64,000 nt of DNA, taken from contig JACKET010000002.1 of NCBI GenBank assembly GCA_020632875.1, forward strand, positions 372,001-436,000. Direction: 5' to 3'. The translations under genes were made by a program, and so were the position numbers. This stretch comes from Alphaproteobacteria bacterium (GTDB lineage: Bacteria; Myxococcota_A; UBA796; GCA-2862545). The notes under the pieces were generated by a model that had not been told where the DNA came from, did no database searches, and worked only from the letters and a program-made list of their open reading frames with translations. Positions 35,881-45,452 of this stretch are shown one piece after another (the first letter of the stretch is position 1; each line of letters starts with the position of its first letter).

Positions 35881-36540
35881 TCAGTCCGTGCACGAGAGGT
35901 CGGGGTACTCGTCGCAGAAATCCCATCCGCTCGGGCACCCGTCGTCCGTGCCCCAGTCGGCGAGGCCCGTCAGCTGGATGCAGTACTCGGCGCCCACTGG
36001 CCGGCACACCCACAGGATGTCGGCGATTTCGTCCCACGCGCCGATGCAGCCCACGTACACGGCGCACGTCGCGTCGTCGCAGTGGGTGCCGTACGTGGGA
36101 GCACACCGACCGTCTGCGACGCAGGTCGCTTCGTCGAGCGCGAGGCAGGGGTGGGTGCCGGTGTCTACCGCCGAGTCGTACACGTTCTCCTGCGGCGCGA
36201 CGCACAGCCCGGTGTCGATGTCCGGCCCGCCGGTTTCTCCGGTGGGCACGGCGACGCCGGTGTCGCTCGTGTGTGCAGCGGCCGCCGTGTCGGCGGAGCT
36301 CCGGCCGGTCGCGGCCGAGAGCCCGGTGTCGGCATCGGTGTCGGCGTCGGTGTCCGCATCGGCGTCGGTGTCCGCATCGGCGTCGGTGTCCGCATCGGCA
36401 TCCGCGTCCGCATCGGTATCGGCGTCCGTGTCGGCATCTGCGTCGGCGTCGGCATCTGCGTCCGTGTCGGCGTCGGCCTCGGCACCGGTGTCGGGCGCGG
36501 TCTTGCACGCAACGAGCGTGAAGCAGACGATGAAGCGCAC
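35881..36540 (-). CDS. Cys-rich lipoprotein with Asp/Ala/Thr linker
   Basis: A 219-residue lipoprotein from GTG 36540 (GGGAGG upstream). The lipobox TLVAC is followed by KTAPDTG and about 60 residues of DADADTD-type repeats, a Thr/Ser/Gly spacer, and a C-terminal ~110-residue domain with ten cysteines (for example DDATCAVYVGC). The acidic stalk probably holds the disulfide-rich head away from the membrane. Domain not recognised. The stalk resembles the tail of the protein encoded at 22494-25733. Confidence 0.82.
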   Translation of the reverse strand: MRFIVCFTLVACKTAPDTGAEADADTDADADADADADTDADTDADADADADTDADADTDADADTDADTDADTGLSAATGRSSADTAAAAHTSDTGVAVPTGETGGPDIDTGLCVAPQENVYDSAVDTGTHPCLALDEATCVADGRCAPTYGTHCDDATCAVYVGCIGAWDEIADILWVCRPVGAEYCIQLTGLADWGTDDGCPSGWDFCDEYPDLSCTD

Positions 36541-36559
36541 TGGGCCCTCCCGGTCGCCC

Positions 36560-37570
36560 CTACAGTAGACGAGTCGCCCCGGGAGGGTCCTTCTCCAGGG
36601 TGTTGATGGAGATGTGGGGCCATCGCACGCGACCCGGGCCGTCGTCGCGCCGAGGCAGGTGGAAGTCCAGCAGGACGACCTGGCTGTATTGGAGCCGCAG
36701 CTTCGGGTTGCCGTCGGCGTCGCGCTCGCGGAGCTCCTGGATCCAGAACGTGCTCCGCATGGCCGACGCGTTCGCCTGGCGCGTGACGAACGGCGTGTTC
36801 AGGATGCCGGCGGTCTCGAGCTCGGAGTCGAACCAGATCCGCGTGGTGCGCACGATGTCGACGCCCCGGTTCGCGTCGGCGAGCAGCGCGTTCGGCTCGG
36901 TGGGGTCGAACAGGCCCTGGAACGGGCTGTCGGCGAAGATGCGGTAGGGCTTGAGGTAGTCGGAGGACAGGTCGTGGATGGTGCCCACGGGCAGCCCGCT
37001 GATGCGCGGGATGGTCGGAGGGCCCTCGATGATCTCGAATCCGCCGAGTGCGAGCACCGCGTCGCCGTGCGGGATGGTCGCGAGCCGCGCCAGGTCGAGC
37101 GGGACCTGCTCGATCCGGGGCCGCCGCTGCAGCGTCCGTGCGACGGGCTCCGTCATGCGCAGGAACAGGCCGGGCTCGTGGTGGACGAACCGGCCCGCGG
37201 GCCCCGCCTCGCCGGAGTCCGGGAAGTCCTCGGCCGCGATCTGGCGGATGGTCTGCTCGTAGTCGAGCGCGACGACCCGCTGGTCCTGCTGGACGAAGGC
37301 CCCGGCGCGCGCATCGACCCCGCGGTTCGCCGCGCCCTTGTCCGCGACGCGGAACGCGAGCGTCTCGTCGACCTGGTTCAGCAGCAGGCGGTACCCCCGC
37401 GGGTCGGCGTACGGCAGGGCGACGAGGTTCCAGCCGTGGCCGGGCAGCGTCCGGTTGGACCAGGTCCCGGGGAGCCACGCGAAGGGGCCGAGCTCGTCGT
37501 CACCCGCCCGTGCGGGCCCGACCCGCCGCGCGGCTCCCCGGATCGCCTGCTCCCACGCCTCCACGCCCAT
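36560..37570 (-). CDS. Haem-binding-protein-like (FABP-like barrel) protein
   Basis: A 336-residue cytoplasmic protein. The N-terminal FAWLPGTW, the HEPGLFLRM segment near 135 and RLATIPHGDAVLALGG near 165 follow the pattern of a bacterial family annotated as haem-binding proteins, related in fold to lipocalin/nitrobindin barrels. A possible haem-ligating His lies in FVHHEPG. The C-terminal third (RIWFDSELE, HISINTLEKD) completes the barrel in that family. Ligand and role are not established here. ATG 37570 is clear. Neighbours are unrelated lipoproteins. Confidence 0.6.
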   Translation of the reverse strand: MGVEAWEQAIRGAARRVGPARAGDDELGPFAWLPGTWSNRTLPGHGWNLVALPYADPRGYRLLLNQVDETLAFRVADKGAANRGVDARAGAFVQQDQRVVALDYEQTIRQIAAEDFPDSGEAGPAGRFVHHEPGLFLRMTEPVARTLQRRPRIEQVPLDLARLATIPHGDAVLALGGFEIIEGPPTIPRISGLPVGTIHDLSSDYLKPYRIFADSPFQGLFDPTEPNALLADANRGVDIVRTTRIWFDSELETAGILNTPFVTRQANASAMRSTFWIQELRERDADGNPKLRLQYSQVVLLDFHLPRRDDGPGRVRWPHISINTLEKDPPGATRLL

Positions 37571-37675
37571 CCGTGCCCCCGCCGTGCCGTGTCGCGGTCA
37601 CTATGGCCTCGACGGGGAGATTCGGACGGCCCGCCCCTGACACAGGTCGTGACAGCGGCGGGGACTCGCTCTCTG

Positions 37676-37915
37676 TCACGTGGTTTCGTCGCACACGTCC
37701 GGGATGTCGACCTCGACCCAGGCGCCGCCGCTGCAGCGGATGTATTCGCACTGCGACAGGTCGGACGTGCACGGGTCGCACAGGCTCGTCTCCCCGCACT
37801 CCTGGCCCTCGTTCGGGCAGGACGTTCCGACCGCGCCGAGCGCATCGAACGGGCACCCGGTCTGATCGGTCTTCCCTCGGCATCCGAGGGCGAGCACCAG
37901 GACGAAGAAGCGCAC
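37676..37915 (-). CDS. Small Cys-rich lipoprotein
   Basis: A 79-residue protein. GTG 37915 is preferred over an upstream ATG because GGGAGGCAAC precedes it and the signal (VRFFVLVLALGC) then starts at once. Nine Cys residues follow in about 55 residues (CPNEGQECGETSLCDPC), suggesting a disulfide-knotted, exported domain resembling the head of the protein at 35881. Function unknown. Confidence 0.72.
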   Translation of the reverse strand: MRFFVLVLALGCRGKTDQTGCPFDALGAVGTSCPNEGQECGETSLCDPCTSDLSQCEYIRCSGGAWVEVDIPDVCDETT

Positions 37916-37957
37916 GTTGCCTCCCGCGGGGGAGGGTAGCACCCCGCCGGCCGACCC

Positions 37958-39097
37958 TCAGCGGAAGAACGGAGCCGCGCTCGCCGCCTGCTGTCCGACA
38001 CGGCCCTCCCGCGCAGCGAGCCGGGCCAGGGTGTCCCGCGCGCGTGCCCGCCAGGTCGCCTCCGAATCGCGCCGTGCACGTTCGCAGAGCGCCCAGATCG
38101 CGTTGATCTGCACGGTGTCGTCCTCGGCGGGGTCGTCCAGACAGGCCAGCAGGGCATCGACGGCCGCTTCGGACCCGCCGGTGCCGAGCCGGTGGGCGGC
38201 GTGGGCCGCGACGAAGGGGTCGAGGCTCTCGCGGAGGACGTCCACGAGATCGACCTCGTCGAGCCCCTCTGCAGGGTCGTGATCGAATTCGTGGTCGACA
38301 CGGTGCGGCGTGCCGTCGGACGGGGAGACTCCGCGGGACAGCAGGCGCACGGTGGGGTCGCGTCTGGGCCGCGTGCGCCGCTCCACGCGGATGCCTTCGA
38401 AGACGAGGGTCACGCGCGGGCCCTCCACACGGAGCGCGACGTCCGCATCCACCCCGAACACGTCGCGCACGACGAAGCCGTTGGGCCCCAGGGGCGCGTG
38501 TTCCTCGAGATGGTCGGAGAGGGGCCCCCGCCGCGGCGCGAGGGTCGAGACGAACGGCTCGATGCCGCTGAGCCCGTACTGCGCGAAGCCCACCCGCATG
38601 GCCGCGATGGCGTGGACGGGGCCCACGGGCTCGCCGTCGAAGGTGCACGGGACGCGGAGGAGGAGGGGGAGCTGGTCGAACGGCGTGACCGGCGCGAAGG
38701 GCGTGGAGCGCTCGCAGCCGAAGCCCGGGCCGGGGGTGTCGCGGAGCCCGATGCGCGTGGGGTGCACGCCGGCGTACCGGGCGCCGTAGCGCTCGTGGGT
38801 GCGGACCGCGAGGTCGATGGCCTCCGGTCGCCCGCGCAGGTCGATACGCCCGTCGTGGACGGGCATTCCGGCGTCCCTGAAGGCCGTCGTCACGGGCTCT
38901 GCCGGGTCGACGGCGAGCCACAGCGGCACGAGGAGCACGGCGACCTCGGGCTCGTTCGTCCCGTGGATCTGGTACTCGAGGGCTCCGCGGGCGAGCGCGC
39001 CGCCCGCGTGGACCTCGATGTCGTCGACCCGGAACGTCGCGCCGGAAGTGCCCGGCGCGCGCGGATCGACCTGCGTCGACGGATCGTGCAGCTTCAT
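37958..39097 (-). CDS. Hypothetical protein with C-terminal HEAT-like helices
   Basis: A 379-residue protein without a signal peptide. The first ~270 residues are beta-rich with conserved-looking FGCERSTPFAPVTPFDQLPL and HPTRIGLRD segments. The last ~100 are helical with HEAT-like repeats (LDPFVAAHAAHRLG, VDALLACLDDPAE). The N-terminal domain is not recognised. It is closely packed between lipoprotein genes on the same strand, so a periplasm-related role is possible but there is no export signal. Confidence 0.65.
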   Translation of the reverse strand: MKLHDPSTQVDPRAPGTSGATFRVDDIEVHAGGALARGALEYQIHGTNEPEVAVLLVPLWLAVDPAEPVTTAFRDAGMPVHDGRIDLRGRPEAIDLAVRTHERYGARYAGVHPTRIGLRDTPGPGFGCERSTPFAPVTPFDQLPLLLRVPCTFDGEPVGPVHAIAAMRVGFAQYGLSGIEPFVSTLAPRRGPLSDHLEEHAPLGPNGFVVRDVFGVDADVALRVEGPRVTLVFEGIRVERRTRPRRDPTVRLLSRGVSPSDGTPHRVDHEFDHDPAEGLDEVDLVDVLRESLDPFVAAHAAHRLGTGGSEAAVDALLACLDDPAEDDTVQINAIWALCERARRDSEATWRARARDTLARLAAREGRVGQQAASAAPFFR

Positions 39098-39129
39098 GCC
39101 GGCCCGACCTCCGGCGCGATCCTACGTGA

Positions 39130-40119
39130 TCACGGGCAGGCCCAGGTCCAGTTGCTCTCGGTATGGATCTCCCCCCCGATGTACACGTGGGCCGTCGCGA
39201 TGCGTCCCGGCGCCTCGTAGACGAAGCGCGTGGTGGCGGTCGACCCGACCTGCACGCCGTCCTGGGTCAGGGTGAACGCGGTCTCGGTCAGCACCCCGTC
39301 GGCGTCGTAGGTGTGCTCGTATTCGAGCCCCAGCCCGTCGGCCTGGTGGAACCGCTGCTCGACGAGCAGGCCGGCGGCGTCGGTGATGCGGATGGAGGTC
39401 ACGTCGACGGTGCCGTCCCCGTCCTCGTCGATCGCGAGGCGCTCGCGGCTCCGGCCGTCGCCGAGGTCTTCGAACGTCCGCTCCGAGCTGGCGTCGAGGG
39501 TGCCGTCGAAGCCGCGGTCCTCCTCGATGGCGGTCTCACGACCCTGGGCGTCGTACCGGAAGGTGATGCCCACGTCGGCCACGGCGTCGCCGGTCTCGTC
39601 GCGCTCGCCGGACACGACGCGGCCGTCTTCGGCGCGGAACCGCGTGGCGACCTCGAGCGCGCCGTCCCCGTCCTCGTCGATGCCGGTGAAGATGCGGACG
39701 CCGTCGGCGTAGGTGTCGACGGTGATGCGGTCGCCGGCCCGCTGACGCAGGAGGTTGTCGAACGACGCGTCCCAGATCTGGAGGACCGTCGTGTCCCACA
39801 CACCGTCTGCCTGGTCGTCGGTGGCGGAGGTCAGGAGCTTCAGGGTGCCGGGATCATAGGCCTGGAAGGTGAGGTCCGGGGGGACCGCGCCCCCCGGATC
39901 GGTGCGCACCTGCCACGACCAGCACGCGGCGTCGACTCCGGACGGGGCTGCCGTCTCGCCTGGCGCGACGGTCGGCGGGGCCGGGCTCTCCGAGAAGTCG
40001 GAGATGTCGCCGAGCGCGTCGATGAGGTCGAAGAAGCTCGGCATATCGGATTCGGTCGGGTCGGGGTCCGACCCGGGTGTGCACGCCGCGAGCGACAGGA
40101 GCAGGAACGACAGACGCAT
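39130..40119 (-). CDS. Lipoprotein with repeated Asp-rich beta-strand motifs
   Basis: A 329-residue lipoprotein (lipobox LLSLAAC) with ATG at 40119 after AGGGGGG. Several D-x-D-G-D-G motifs (IDEDGDGALEVATRF, IDEDGDGTVDVTSIR) alternate with YDAQGRETA-like strands, similar to RHS/YD-type or calcium-stabilised repeat proteins. It probably folds as a beta-solenoid or sheet outside the cytoplasm and may bind calcium. No enzyme motif. Confidence 0.75.
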   Translation of the reverse strand: MRLSFLLLSLAACTPGSDPDPTESDMPSFFDLIDALGDISDFSESPAPPTVAPGETAAPSGVDAACWSWQVRTDPGGAVPPDLTFQAYDPGTLKLLTSATDDQADGVWDTTVLQIWDASFDNLLRQRAGDRITVDTYADGVRIFTGIDEDGDGALEVATRFRAEDGRVVSGERDETGDAVADVGITFRYDAQGRETAIEEDRGFDGTLDASSERTFEDLGDGRSRERLAIDEDGDGTVDVTSIRITDAAGLLVEQRFHQADGLGLEYEHTYDADGVLTETAFTLTQDGVQVGSTATTRFVYEAPGRIATAHVYIGGEIHTESNWTWACP

Positions 40120-40169
40120 GGAACCCCCCTACAGGTATGTGGTTTCCGGTGCGTCGTAGACCGGCGTCG

Positions 40170-40967
40170 TTAATCCTCGGCCTGCGCCGCGATGAACTCG
40201 AGCGCGCGCCGGGTGAACTCCTCGGGCAGCAGCTCGTGCACGTCGGCGTGGCCCACGCCCTCGGGCTGCCAGAGCGCCTTCGGCTCGGGAGCGGCCTCGT
40301 AGAGCTCGGGACCGCTGGCGGGGTCGATGAAGTCGTCGGCGAGCCCGTGGACGATGAGCACCGGCGCCGTGACGTGCGGGATGGCGGCGACGTTGTCGAG
40401 GTCGGGGGACGCGAACACCCAGCCGGCGGGGAGGTCGAGCATCGTGGCGTCGTCGATGATCTCGTCCGCGCTCGCGAACATGGACTGGAGGACGATGGCC
40501 TTCGCGCCGATCTCGTCCGACGTGTGCGTGGCCACGGCCGCTCCGAGCGAGAGGCAGACCCACACGATGTCCTCCGGCGCCAGGCCGGTCGTCTCCGAGA
40601 CGTAGCGGACGGCCGCGAGCCCGTCCTCCTCGAGCACGCCGGCCGCGGACGCCTCGCCTTCGCTCGCGCCGTAGCCGCGGTAGTCGAAGACGAAGACCTC
40701 GTAGCCCCAGGTCCAGTAGAACTCGACGCGCTCCCAGTCGGTCTCGATGTTGGAGCTCGTGCCGTGGAAGTAGATGGCGACGGGCCGGCCGGGCTCGGCC
40801 TGGTGCGCCCACACGCCCTGGAGCCGCGTGCCGTCGGTGCTCTCGAAGGTCACGGGCTCGATCCGCTCGGCGGGCACGAGGTCGTTCTCGATGGTGTACG
40901 CGTCGACCGGGCGGGTGTCGAAGAACATGAAGTCGAGCGTCAGGCAGCCGGAGAGCAGCAGGATCAC
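40170..40967 (-). CDS. Alpha/beta-hydrolase lipoprotein
   Basis: A 265-residue hydrolase-fold protein with an immediate lipobox (ILLLSGC) from GTG 40967, which overlaps the upstream stop by GTGA. The oxyanion region is YFHGTSSN near 80 and the nucleophile elbow CLSLGAA near 145 (Cys replaces the usual first Gly of GxSxG). The acid is in VHGLADDFID near 210 and the His in GVGHADVHE near 245. This is a BAAT/prolyl-oligopeptidase-like serine hydrolase anchored to a membrane. Substrate unknown. Confidence 0.83.
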   Translation of the reverse strand: MILLLSGCLTLDFMFFDTRPVDAYTIENDLVPAERIEPVTFESTDGTRLQGVWAHQAEPGRPVAIYFHGTSSNIETDWERVEFYWTWGYEVFVFDYRGYGASEGEASAAGVLEEDGLAAVRYVSETTGLAPEDIVWVCLSLGAAVATHTSDEIGAKAIVLQSMFASADEIIDDATMLDLPAGWVFASPDLDNVAAIPHVTAPVLIVHGLADDFIDPASGPELYEAAPEPKALWQPEGVGHADVHELLPEEFTRRALEFIAAQAED

Positions 40968-41614
40968 GGCATCCTCCCCACGCGGTACGACAGGCCGAGC
41001 TGGAGCTGGAGCGCACCGCGGTGCCCGGGGCCCCACCAGTTGGCCGCGCCGAGGCGGTTGTCGGCGTAGAACACCAGCCACTCGGCCTCGAAGGCCACCG
41101 CCACGCGCTGGCGGCGCAGCTCGGCGCCGAGCATCGGGGTGAGGTGCAGGTTCACCTCCGGGGCGGGCTGGAGGAACACGTCGAAGCCCGTATAGACGCT
41201 GTGCTCGCGGACGTCCCACGACAGGACCGCGGAGGTGTCGACGAACACGCGCCCGGCGCCGGCGGGCAGGCCCTTCGCGGCGTTGCCGGCGAACGCCGAG
41301 AGGGTGCCGTCGACCATGAGGCGCGGCGCGCGACCCTCCGCGGGCCAGAGCTCCCGCGCCACCCCGAGCGACGCGCCCGGCAGGCCGAACGCGAGCAGCC
41401 CGGTGGGGAAGAAGCTGCCGTGGAGGTTGGTCTTCCCGTCGAGGCCGTGCATGTAGCCGATGCTCGTGAGGGGGAGCGGGATGGTCGGCCCGAGATCGGC
41501 CGTCAGGGGGCCGCCGAGCGACGCGGTGACGGCGCCTGCGCCCTTCGGCAGCGGCTTGATCGCGCGCGAGGTCGTGCACCCCGCGAGCAGCATCAGTGGC
41601 ATGAGGACACGCAC
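40964..41614 (-). CDS. Outer-membrane-like lipoprotein, hypothetical
   Basis: A 216-residue lipoprotein (lipobox LMLLAGC) from GTG 41614. Alternating hydrophobic strands and aromatic residues in the second half (WDVREHSVYTGFDVFLQP, LQLQLGLSYRVG end) suggest an eight-stranded barrel or similar sheet. It overlaps the hydrolase gene, so the two are probably made together. Family not recognised. Confidence 0.68.
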   Translation of the reverse strand: MRVLMPLMLLAGCTTSRAIKPLPKGAGAVTASLGGPLTADLGPTIPLPLTSIGYMHGLDGKTNLHGSFFPTGLLAFGLPGASLGVARELWPAEGRAPRLMVDGTLSAFAGNAAKGLPAGAGRVFVDTSAVLSWDVREHSVYTGFDVFLQPAPEVNLHLTPMLGAELRRQRVAVAFEAEWLVFYADNRLGAANWWGPGHRGALQLQLGLSYRVGRMP

Positions 41615-41721
41615 GGGCGGGCTCTAACGAAGGCACTGGAACGATGCCGTGAAGATCTGTGGCAACAAAGGAGTTGTGGAATCCCGCGCGATAGGGATCG
41701 ATCAGATTGGGAGCCCCTGCG

Positions 41722-43179
41722 ATGACGGCCGAGAACAACCTGCTGATGATCAGCGATCTCCACCTCGGTGAAGACCTGAACAGCGGGCCGCATCCGCCTC
41801 CCGGCTCCCCCGAGTCGCACGTCAGCCAGACCGAGCGCGCGCTCACGTCGTTCCTCGTGCACTACACGGCCTGGCGGCAGGATGGCGTGCCGTGGCGGCT
41901 CGTGTGCAACGGCGACATGATCGACTTCCTCTCGGTGGCCCTGTCCCCCGAGGAGGCCGGCATCGAGGGCACCGAAGAAGACCGCCTGTACGGGTTCGGC
42001 GCGACGTGCCAGGCCGCGAGGGCCAAGCTCGTGCGGGTGATCGAGCGGCACCACGACTTCTTCGTCGCGCTGGCGCGCTTCGTGGGGCGCGGCAACGAGC
42101 TCGTGCTGGTCGTCGGCAACCACGATGCCGAGTTCCACTGGGACGAGGTGCAGGGCGACCTGCTCGGCGCGCTCGACCACATCTGGCGCGAAGAGACGGG
42201 CTCGAACGACAGCATCCGCGACCGCATCAGCTTCCACCAGTGGTTCTACTACGAGCCGGGTGTCGCCTGGGTCGAGCACGGGCACCAGTACGACGCGTTC
42301 TGCAGCTTCGAAGAGGCGCTCACGCCGCAAGACCCCGACAACCCCCAGTCGCTCGAAGAGAACCTGGGCACGGCCGCGATGCGGTACCTCGGCAACCACC
42401 TGCCGGTCAGCCCGGATGCCACGGTCGACCTGTCCTTCCCCGAGTACCTGCACCTCATCATCAACGCGCGCCACGACGACGCGTGGAAGTTCGCGGGCGG
42501 GTACACGGCCGTGGTGAAGGCGCTGGGCGCGCAGTGGCTGAAGCGCGTGCGCAACCCCGAGAAGTTCAAGGCGCGCAAAGAGCTGCGCAACGCCCGCATG
42601 CAGCGCATCGCCGAGAGCGTCGGGCTCAAGACCGAGACGCTCGAGAAGCTCCACGGCCTGCGCCGTCCGCCCGTGTTCATCGACTTCTTCGCGTTCATCC
42701 GCTCCGTCATGCTGGGCCGCCTGCTCACGACGCTGCTGCTGCTCGCGCTCATCCCGTTCGTGATGCCCCTGTTCGCGTTCCCGCTGAACATCGCGTTCGC
42801 GGGGCTGGCGGTGGTGCTGGTCGCCATGATCCACGTGTGGCTCGCGACCGGGCGCGACAACGTCGACCCCACCGAGCAGATGCGCAAGGTGGCCGCGAAG
42901 ATCCGCCGCATCGTCCGCGCGCCCGTGGTCGTCATGGGCCACAGCCACGTGCCGCTGGCCCAGCAGCTCGCCGGGCACGGGTGGTACTTCAACCTCGGGT
43001 CCTGGGCGGGCGGGTCCGAGCGCGACCTCGCGTTCACGCACCTCGTCGTCCAGCGGTCCCAGGGCCGCGTGCGCTCGGCGCTGTGCCGGTGGCACGCGGG
43101 TGAGAGCCGCGAGCTGCGGGCCGAGGTCACGCGAGTGCCTCTCGGGGCCGCCGAGCCCGGGCTCTCCACGGGGTACTGA
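41722..43179 (+). CDS. Metallophosphoesterase with membrane segment
   Basis: A 485-residue calcineurin-type phosphoesterase. All metal-binding blocks are present: ISDLHLG near 12, GDMIDF near 65, GNHD near 133, EHGHQYD near 189 and GHSHVPL near 410. A ~60-residue stretch near 335-375 forms about two membrane helices inside the domain, preceded by a basic helical region. This insertion tethers the enzyme to the inner membrane. Substrate unknown; family members cut phosphodiesters such as UDP-diacylglucosamine or nucleotides. ATG 41722 is preferred to an upstream TTG. Confidence 0.87.
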   Translation: MTAENNLLMISDLHLGEDLNSGPHPPPGSPESHVSQTERALTSFLVHYTAWRQDGVPWRLVCNGDMIDFLSVALSPEEAGIEGTEEDRLYGFGATCQAARAKLVRVIERHHDFFVALARFVGRGNELVLVVGNHDAEFHWDEVQGDLLGALDHIWREETGSNDSIRDRISFHQWFYYEPGVAWVEHGHQYDAFCSFEEALTPQDPDNPQSLEENLGTAAMRYLGNHLPVSPDATVDLSFPEYLHLIINARHDDAWKFAGGYTAVVKALGAQWLKRVRNPEKFKARKELRNARMQRIAESVGLKTETLEKLHGLRRPPVFIDFFAFIRSVMLGRLLTTLLLLALIPFVMPLFAFPLNIAFAGLAVVLVAMIHVWLATGRDNVDPTEQMRKVAAKIRRIVRAPVVVMGHSHVPLAQQLAGHGWYFNLGSWAGGSERDLAFTHLVVQRSQGRVRSALCRWHAGESRELRAEVTRVPLGAAEPGLSTGY

Positions 43180-43180
43180 C

Positions 43181-43573
43181 GTGATCTCCCCACGCCAGCC
43201 GTGTCCCTGCCACAGCGGGCGCGCGTACGGGAAGTGCTGCCGCGACGCGCACCGCGACGGGGCGTCCGACCCCGAGGCCCTCATGCGGTCCCGGTACGCG
43301 GCCTATGCGCTCGGCAAGGTCCGCTACGTGATGGAGACCACCGCCGAGCCCCCCGAAGACCGCGAGTCCTGGCGGGCCGACATCCAGCGGTTCTGCGACG
43401 GCACGCGGTTCACGGGGCTCGAGATTCGCTCGGTCGAGCCGGGCGAGACGGAGGCCTGGGTCACGTTCCACGCGGTCCTCGACCAGGGCGGGCGCGACGC
43501 GAGCTTCACCGAGCGGTCGCGCTTCGTGCGCCGCGAGCGCTGGCTCTACGAGAGCGGCGAGCGGGTGGGCTGA
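43181..43573 (+). CDS. YchJ-family protein with SEC-C zinc motif
   Basis: A 130-residue protein. The SEC-C-type motif CPCHSGRAYGKCC near residues 8-20 binds zinc, and the rest matches the YchJ (UPF0225) domain, with LMRSRYAAYALG and an RRERWLYESG end. Cellular role is poorly known. GTG 43181 follows the metallophosphoesterase stop by one base, so the two are probably co-transcribed. The 3' end overlaps the converging EamA gene by 28 bases. Confidence 0.85.
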   Translation: MISPRQPCPCHSGRAYGKCCRDAHRDGASDPEALMRSRYAAYALGKVRYVMETTAEPPEDRESWRADIQRFCDGTRFTGLEIRSVEPGETEAWVTFHAVLDQGGRDASFTERSRFVRRERWLYESGERVG

Positions 43574-44505
43574 GCCACCACGGGGACGGCCGCGGGCACC
43601 GGAACGGCGGGCATGGGCACGTCCGGGACCGCCTCCGGAGCCGGTGCGGGGTCGGCGACCTCGCGGGGACGGGCCGCCTGCCACGCGGCTCCCAGGATCA
43701 GGGCCGATGCCACGGCCTCCCGCGGCCCGAGGGCCTCCCAGCCCAGCGCCGCCGAGGCCACCAGGGCGACCACGGGGCTCAGCGCCGCCTGGAGCTGGCT
43801 CACGTGGACGGGCACCCTCCGCAGCAGCCACAGCCACGCGGGGAGCACCAGCACCGTGCTCGGCCCCACCAGGAAGGCCCATCCGAGCCAGGAGGCGGTC
43901 CCCGGAGCCGGCAGGGGCTCCCCGGACGCGAAGGCGAGCGCGGAGACGCCGACCCCGCCGACCCCGATCTGGATGGCGGCGACGGCCAGCGGGTCGGAGC
44001 CGTCCTCCCGACGCGACTCGACCACCTGTGCGGCCGCCCATGCCAGGCACGCCGCGAGGGTCCAGCCGATGCCCGGCACCGCCAGCGGCGCGGGCCCCAC
44101 GAGGACCACCAGCCCCGCCACCGCCACGAGCAGCCAGGCCACCGCTGCCCGGGGAGGGGGCGCCCGCCTCCACAGACCATCGAGCACGAGCGCCACGACC
44201 GGGGACCCCGCGAGGACCAGCGCCGTCGTGCCCGCCGGGACCCACTGCAGGCCGATGGTCAGCATCCCCGTGCCGACGACCCAGGCGAGCGCACCGGAGG
44301 CGGCGATGCCCGGCAGCCCGCGGGGCAGGGGAGCGCCGCGTGCGACGGCGAGCATCGAGAGCAGCGCGCCGGCCACGAGCAGCCGGGACGCCACGAGCCA
44401 CAGGGGGCCGAAGCCCGCGTCGAGCGCGCCGAGGGCGACCGTTCCTGCGAGGTACCCGATGCCCCACACCGCCGAGACGGCCACGAGGACGAACGCTTCA
44501 CGCAC
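43546..44505 (-). CDS. EamA-family drug/metabolite transporter
   Basis: A 319-residue inner-membrane protein with ten hydrophobic segments in two five-helix EamA halves, and a Pro/Ala/Val-rich cytoplasmic tail (about 290-319). Signature bits: VSAVWGIGYLAG near 9 and SPVVALVLDG near 100 in the first half, LSPVVALVASAALG in the second. Exports amino acids or metabolites in studied relatives; substrate unknown. GTG 44505 is the best start. Confidence 0.85.
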   Translation of the reverse strand: MREAFVLVAVSAVWGIGYLAGTVALGALDAGFGPLWLVASRLLVAGALLSMLAVARGAPLPRGLPGIAASGALAWVVGTGMLTIGLQWVPAGTTALVLAGSPVVALVLDGLWRRAPPPRAAVAWLLVAVAGLVVLVGPAPLAVPGIGWTLAACLAWAAAQVVESRREDGSDPLAVAAIQIGVGGVGVSALAFASGEPLPAPGTASWLGWAFLVGPSTVLVLPAWLWLLRRVPVHVSQLQAALSPVVALVASAALGWEALGPREAVASALILGAAWQAARPREVADPAPAPEAVPDVPMPAVPVPAAVPVVAQPTRSPLS

Positions 44506-44601
44506 GCTGCACGAGACCTGTGGCCGGGCGCGGACCGTCCGCGCGGGTACGCGGATCCTATCCCGGCCGCGTGGACATGGTAGGACGGCGGCGGAGGATC
44601 C

Positions 44602-45423
44602 ATGCAAGCCGCGTTGTGTGCCAGTTGTGGAGGGGCGCTCGACCTCGCCGCCGAGAGCGGCGGTCGGGTGAAGTGCGAGTTCTGCGGCACCTGGACGCTG
44701 TTCCAGGGGTCCGACCGGGCGAAGACCATCGCGCTGGGCAAGCTCGGGCGGAAGGACGACGCCGAGCTCGTCGACATGGTGCGCACGTGGGTCGGGAAGC
44801 GCGCGCTCGGCGAGGCGTCGGGCTTCGCGGCCGAGTCGGCCGAGGTCGTGTACGCGATGCGCGAGGTCCGCGTGGAGCGCGGCAGCCCGCAGGAGGTGCT
44901 GTTCCTCGGCGAGCGGCCCTGGTACGCGAAGTACGGCAACCACCGCGTGGGCCGGAAGGTGGCGGGCGAGGGTCCCGCGAAGCTCGTCCTGGCGGTCGAC
45001 GAGCCGCGGGCGCCGTGGCCCGGTCCGCCACCCGAGGGGATTGCGGCGGCCTTCGCGAACTTCGAGCGCGAGATGGAGCTCGAGGTCCGCCAGGCCGGGC
45101 ACAGCCCGTTCTACGCGTTGTTCTTCGAGGGCGAGCCCGAGGTGGTGGCCGCCGACGTGGTGACGGTGCGCTTCACGCTGAAGGTTCCGAAGCCCGACGA
45201 GTTCATCGCGCTGACCGACGACCACACGTACTTCGTGAAGGTGGCCGGCTGGGACGGGAAGGTACTGGAGCGCCGGGTCCCGCGGCGGAAGCTGAAGTTC
45301 CCGATGTGGCCGATCTACCTGCTGGTGGGGCTGGTGGTGCTCGGGGTGGTGGGGTTCGTGCTGCTGGCGCTGGCGTGGGTCGGGCTGATGGTGTTCGCGA
45401 TGGTGGTCGGGATGGTGGTGTAG
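44602..45423 (+). CDS. Zinc-ribbon membrane-anchored hypothetical protein
   Basis: A 273-residue protein beginning with a CASCG...CEFCG zinc ribbon (residues 6-28), like the TFIIB/rubredoxin knuckle seen in many membrane-associated regulatory proteins. A ~190-residue unassigned middle domain follows, then one or two C-terminal membrane helices (about 232-272). A GGCGGAGGATCC site precedes the ATG. It lies directly before the tRNA gene and is probably the last core gene before the island. Confidence 0.7.
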   Translation: MQAALCASCGGALDLAAESGGRVKCEFCGTWTLFQGSDRAKTIALGKLGRKDDAELVDMVRTWVGKRALGEASGFAAESAEVVYAMREVRVERGSPQEVLFLGERPWYAKYGNHRVGRKVAGEGPAKLVLAVDEPRAPWPGPPPEGIAAAFANFEREMELEVRQAGHSPFYALFFEGEPEVVAADVVTVRFTLKVPKPDEFIALTDDHTYFVKVAGWDGKVLERRVPRRKLKFPMWPIYLLVGLVVLGVVGFVLLALAWVGLMVFAMVVGMVV

Positions 45424-45452
45424 GCGGGGTCGGGCGGGTAGAGAAGTGTCCT